Shown here in pieces: positions 6,178 through 7,132 of a stretch of DNA of 7,132 bases. This DNA is from Chloroflexota bacterium. GTDB lineage: Bacteria; Chloroflexota; Dehalococcoidia; Dehalococcoidales; RBG-16-60-22. The notes below the pieces were generated by a model, which saw nothing but the letters and a program-made list of their open reading frames with translations, did not search any database and had not been told where the DNA came from. The stretch lies in NCBI GenBank assembly GCA_022574315.1, contig JACZSH010000076.1, positions 1 to 7,132 of the forward strand, in the 5' to 3' direction. The translations under genes and the position numbers were made by a program. Position 1 is the stretch's first letter; each line of letters starts with the position of its first letter.

Positions 6178-7132
6178 CTACAGGGTGAGCAGTTTTTCCA
6201 GTGACTCGTCTGGCCCGACCGGACCCACCAGCGCCAGGCGAAGCTGGTCACCGACCAGCAGTTCCGTGGCCAGTTGCTGCAATTCTTCCACGGTGACGGC
6301 ATCAATAGTGGAGAGAACCTGGTCAACGGTGAGAATGCGTCCGGTGAGAATTGCCTGTCCGCCCATCCATCCCGCCACACTGCGGCTATCCTCCATGCGC
6401 AGCAGCAGGCGTCCTTTGGAGTACTCTTTGGCCTTGGTCAGTTCCGATTCGGGAACCGGTTCTTTGAGTTTACCCAGTTGCTCCACGATGGCGGCGACGG
6501 CCGTTTTCAGGTTTTTCATTTCCATCCCCGCCGAGATGATAAGAGACCCGGTGTCAAGAAAATGGTCGGCAAAGCTGTTTATGCCGTACACCAGGCCCAG
6601 TTTATCCCTGATTTCGGTGAAAAGCCGGCTGCTCATACCCTCCCCGAGGATTACGTTGAGAATATCCAACTGAAAACGCTTGGGGTGGAGGTAGGGTAGG
6701 CCGGGCAGCGCCAGGCAGAGGTTGATTTGCTCGGTATCCCGGGTCTCGATTTTTACCCGCCGGGGCGGCGTTTTGGGGACGTAATCGGAATATCCAGGGT
6801 GGGGTTGCCGGTTATCCCAGCTTCCCAGGAACTGTTTGACGGTGCCCACCATCTCCCGGTGGCTCAGACCGCCGGCAATGGCGACGACCGTGTTATCCGG
6901 TTGGTAATGGCCGGCCAGGTAATCAAGCATGGTGTTTCTGGTGACGGTAGAGACGGTTTTCCGGCTGCCGGCAATATCGCGTCCCAGTGGGTGACCCGGC
7001 CAGAGAAGTTCGTCAATAAGCAAAGCCACCCTCTGTGAAGGGACATCATTGGACATGTTAATCTCTTCGATAATGACCGGACGCTCCTTTTCAATGTCCT
7101 CCGCTTCGAACCTGGAGTTGAGGAGCAGATCG
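6178..7132 (-). CDS. M16-family zinc metallopeptidase, 5'-truncated by the window edge
   Basis: 317 residues of the C-terminal three quarters of a pitrilysin/mitochondrial-processing-peptidase-like (M16B) protein. The frame stays open to position 7131, so the internal Met at 7054-7056 is not the true start. The HxxEH zinc motif lies outside the window. The segment ERPVIIEEINM at the visible N-terminal end should carry the third zinc-ligand glutamate. It continues into HPLGRDIAG, YQPDNTVVAIAG, and GEGMSSRLFTEIR...GLVYGINSF, the conserved Arg/Tyr region of the second M16 domain (about 6586-6627). Family members degrade or process peptides, either as two-domain homodimers or as paired active and inactive subunits; whether this copy is active cannot be judged here. 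It converges on groEL with an 89-bp gap that holds the terminator. Confidence 0.93.
   Translation of the reverse strand, partial: DLLLNSRFEAEDIEKERPVIIEEINMSNDVPSQRVALLIDELLWPGHPLGRDIAGSRKTVSTVTRNTMLDYLAGHYQPDNTVVAIAGGLSHREMVGTVKQFLGSWDNRQPHPGYSDYVPKTPPRRVKIETRDTEQINLCLALPGLPYLHPKRFQLDILNVILGEGMSSRLFTEIRDKLGLVYGINSFADHFLDTGSLIISAGMEMKNLKTAVAAIVEQLGKLKEPVPESELTKAKEYSKGRLLLRMEDSRSVAGWMGGQAILTGRILTVDQVLSTIDAVTVEELQQLATELLVGDQLRLALVGPVGPDESLEKLLTL

Overview
This window looks like chromosomal DNA of moderately high GC from a bacterium. The best guess is the phylum Chloroflexota, class Dehalococcoidia or a relative. That guess rests on remembered resemblance of GroEL, the archaeal-type dUTPase, the DUF2851 protein and the small XRE regulator to proteins of that group. 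It was not tested by any search. No phage genes, transposases, CRISPR arrays, tRNAs or rRNAs were seen.

Layout: a dUTPase-like nucleotide hydrolase gene (37-549, minus) lies divergent from a two-gene plus-strand unit. That unit encodes a HAD-superfamily hydrolase (717-1412) and a PEBP/YbhB-type lipoprotein (1416-2009). Converging on it from the right is a minus-strand pair: a small XRE helix-turn-helix regulator (3462-3710), followed by a 452-residue DUF2851 protein of unknown function (2033-3391). A 432-bp AT-richer intergenic region follows. It holds a degenerate REP-like palindrome and then the groESL control region. groES (4143-4436) and groEL (4466-6088) form a standard chaperonin operon with a perfect CIRCE element upstream and a strong intrinsic terminator downstream. 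The window ends in a minus-strand M16 zinc-peptidase gene (6178-7132) whose N-terminus lies outside.

The most interesting part is the XRE-DUF2851 pair. Each gene has its own near-consensus sigma-70-type promoter with a 17-bp spacer. In both spacers the same inverted repeat, TACAC-N6-GTGTA, sits in exactly the same register: it starts three bases after the -35 box and its last two bases are the first two of the -10 box. Occupancy would block RNA polymerase at both promoters. The simplest reading is that the XRE protein represses itself and the DUF2851 gene. The XRE promoter lies so close to its ATG that the mRNA should be leaderless, whereas DUF2851 has a leader of about 39 nt with a Shine-Dalgarno sequence and a TTG start. 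The DUF2851 protein has an acidic/E-x-H-x-K pattern faintly like a PD-(D/E)xK nuclease core, and a C-terminal Cys cluster. This pair is the best candidate for an undescribed regulated system here, but its function is unknown.

The groESL region is also notable. Besides CIRCE (the HrcA site), a second perfect 7-bp-arm palindrome sits exactly between the proposed -35 and -10 boxes, hinting at dual control.
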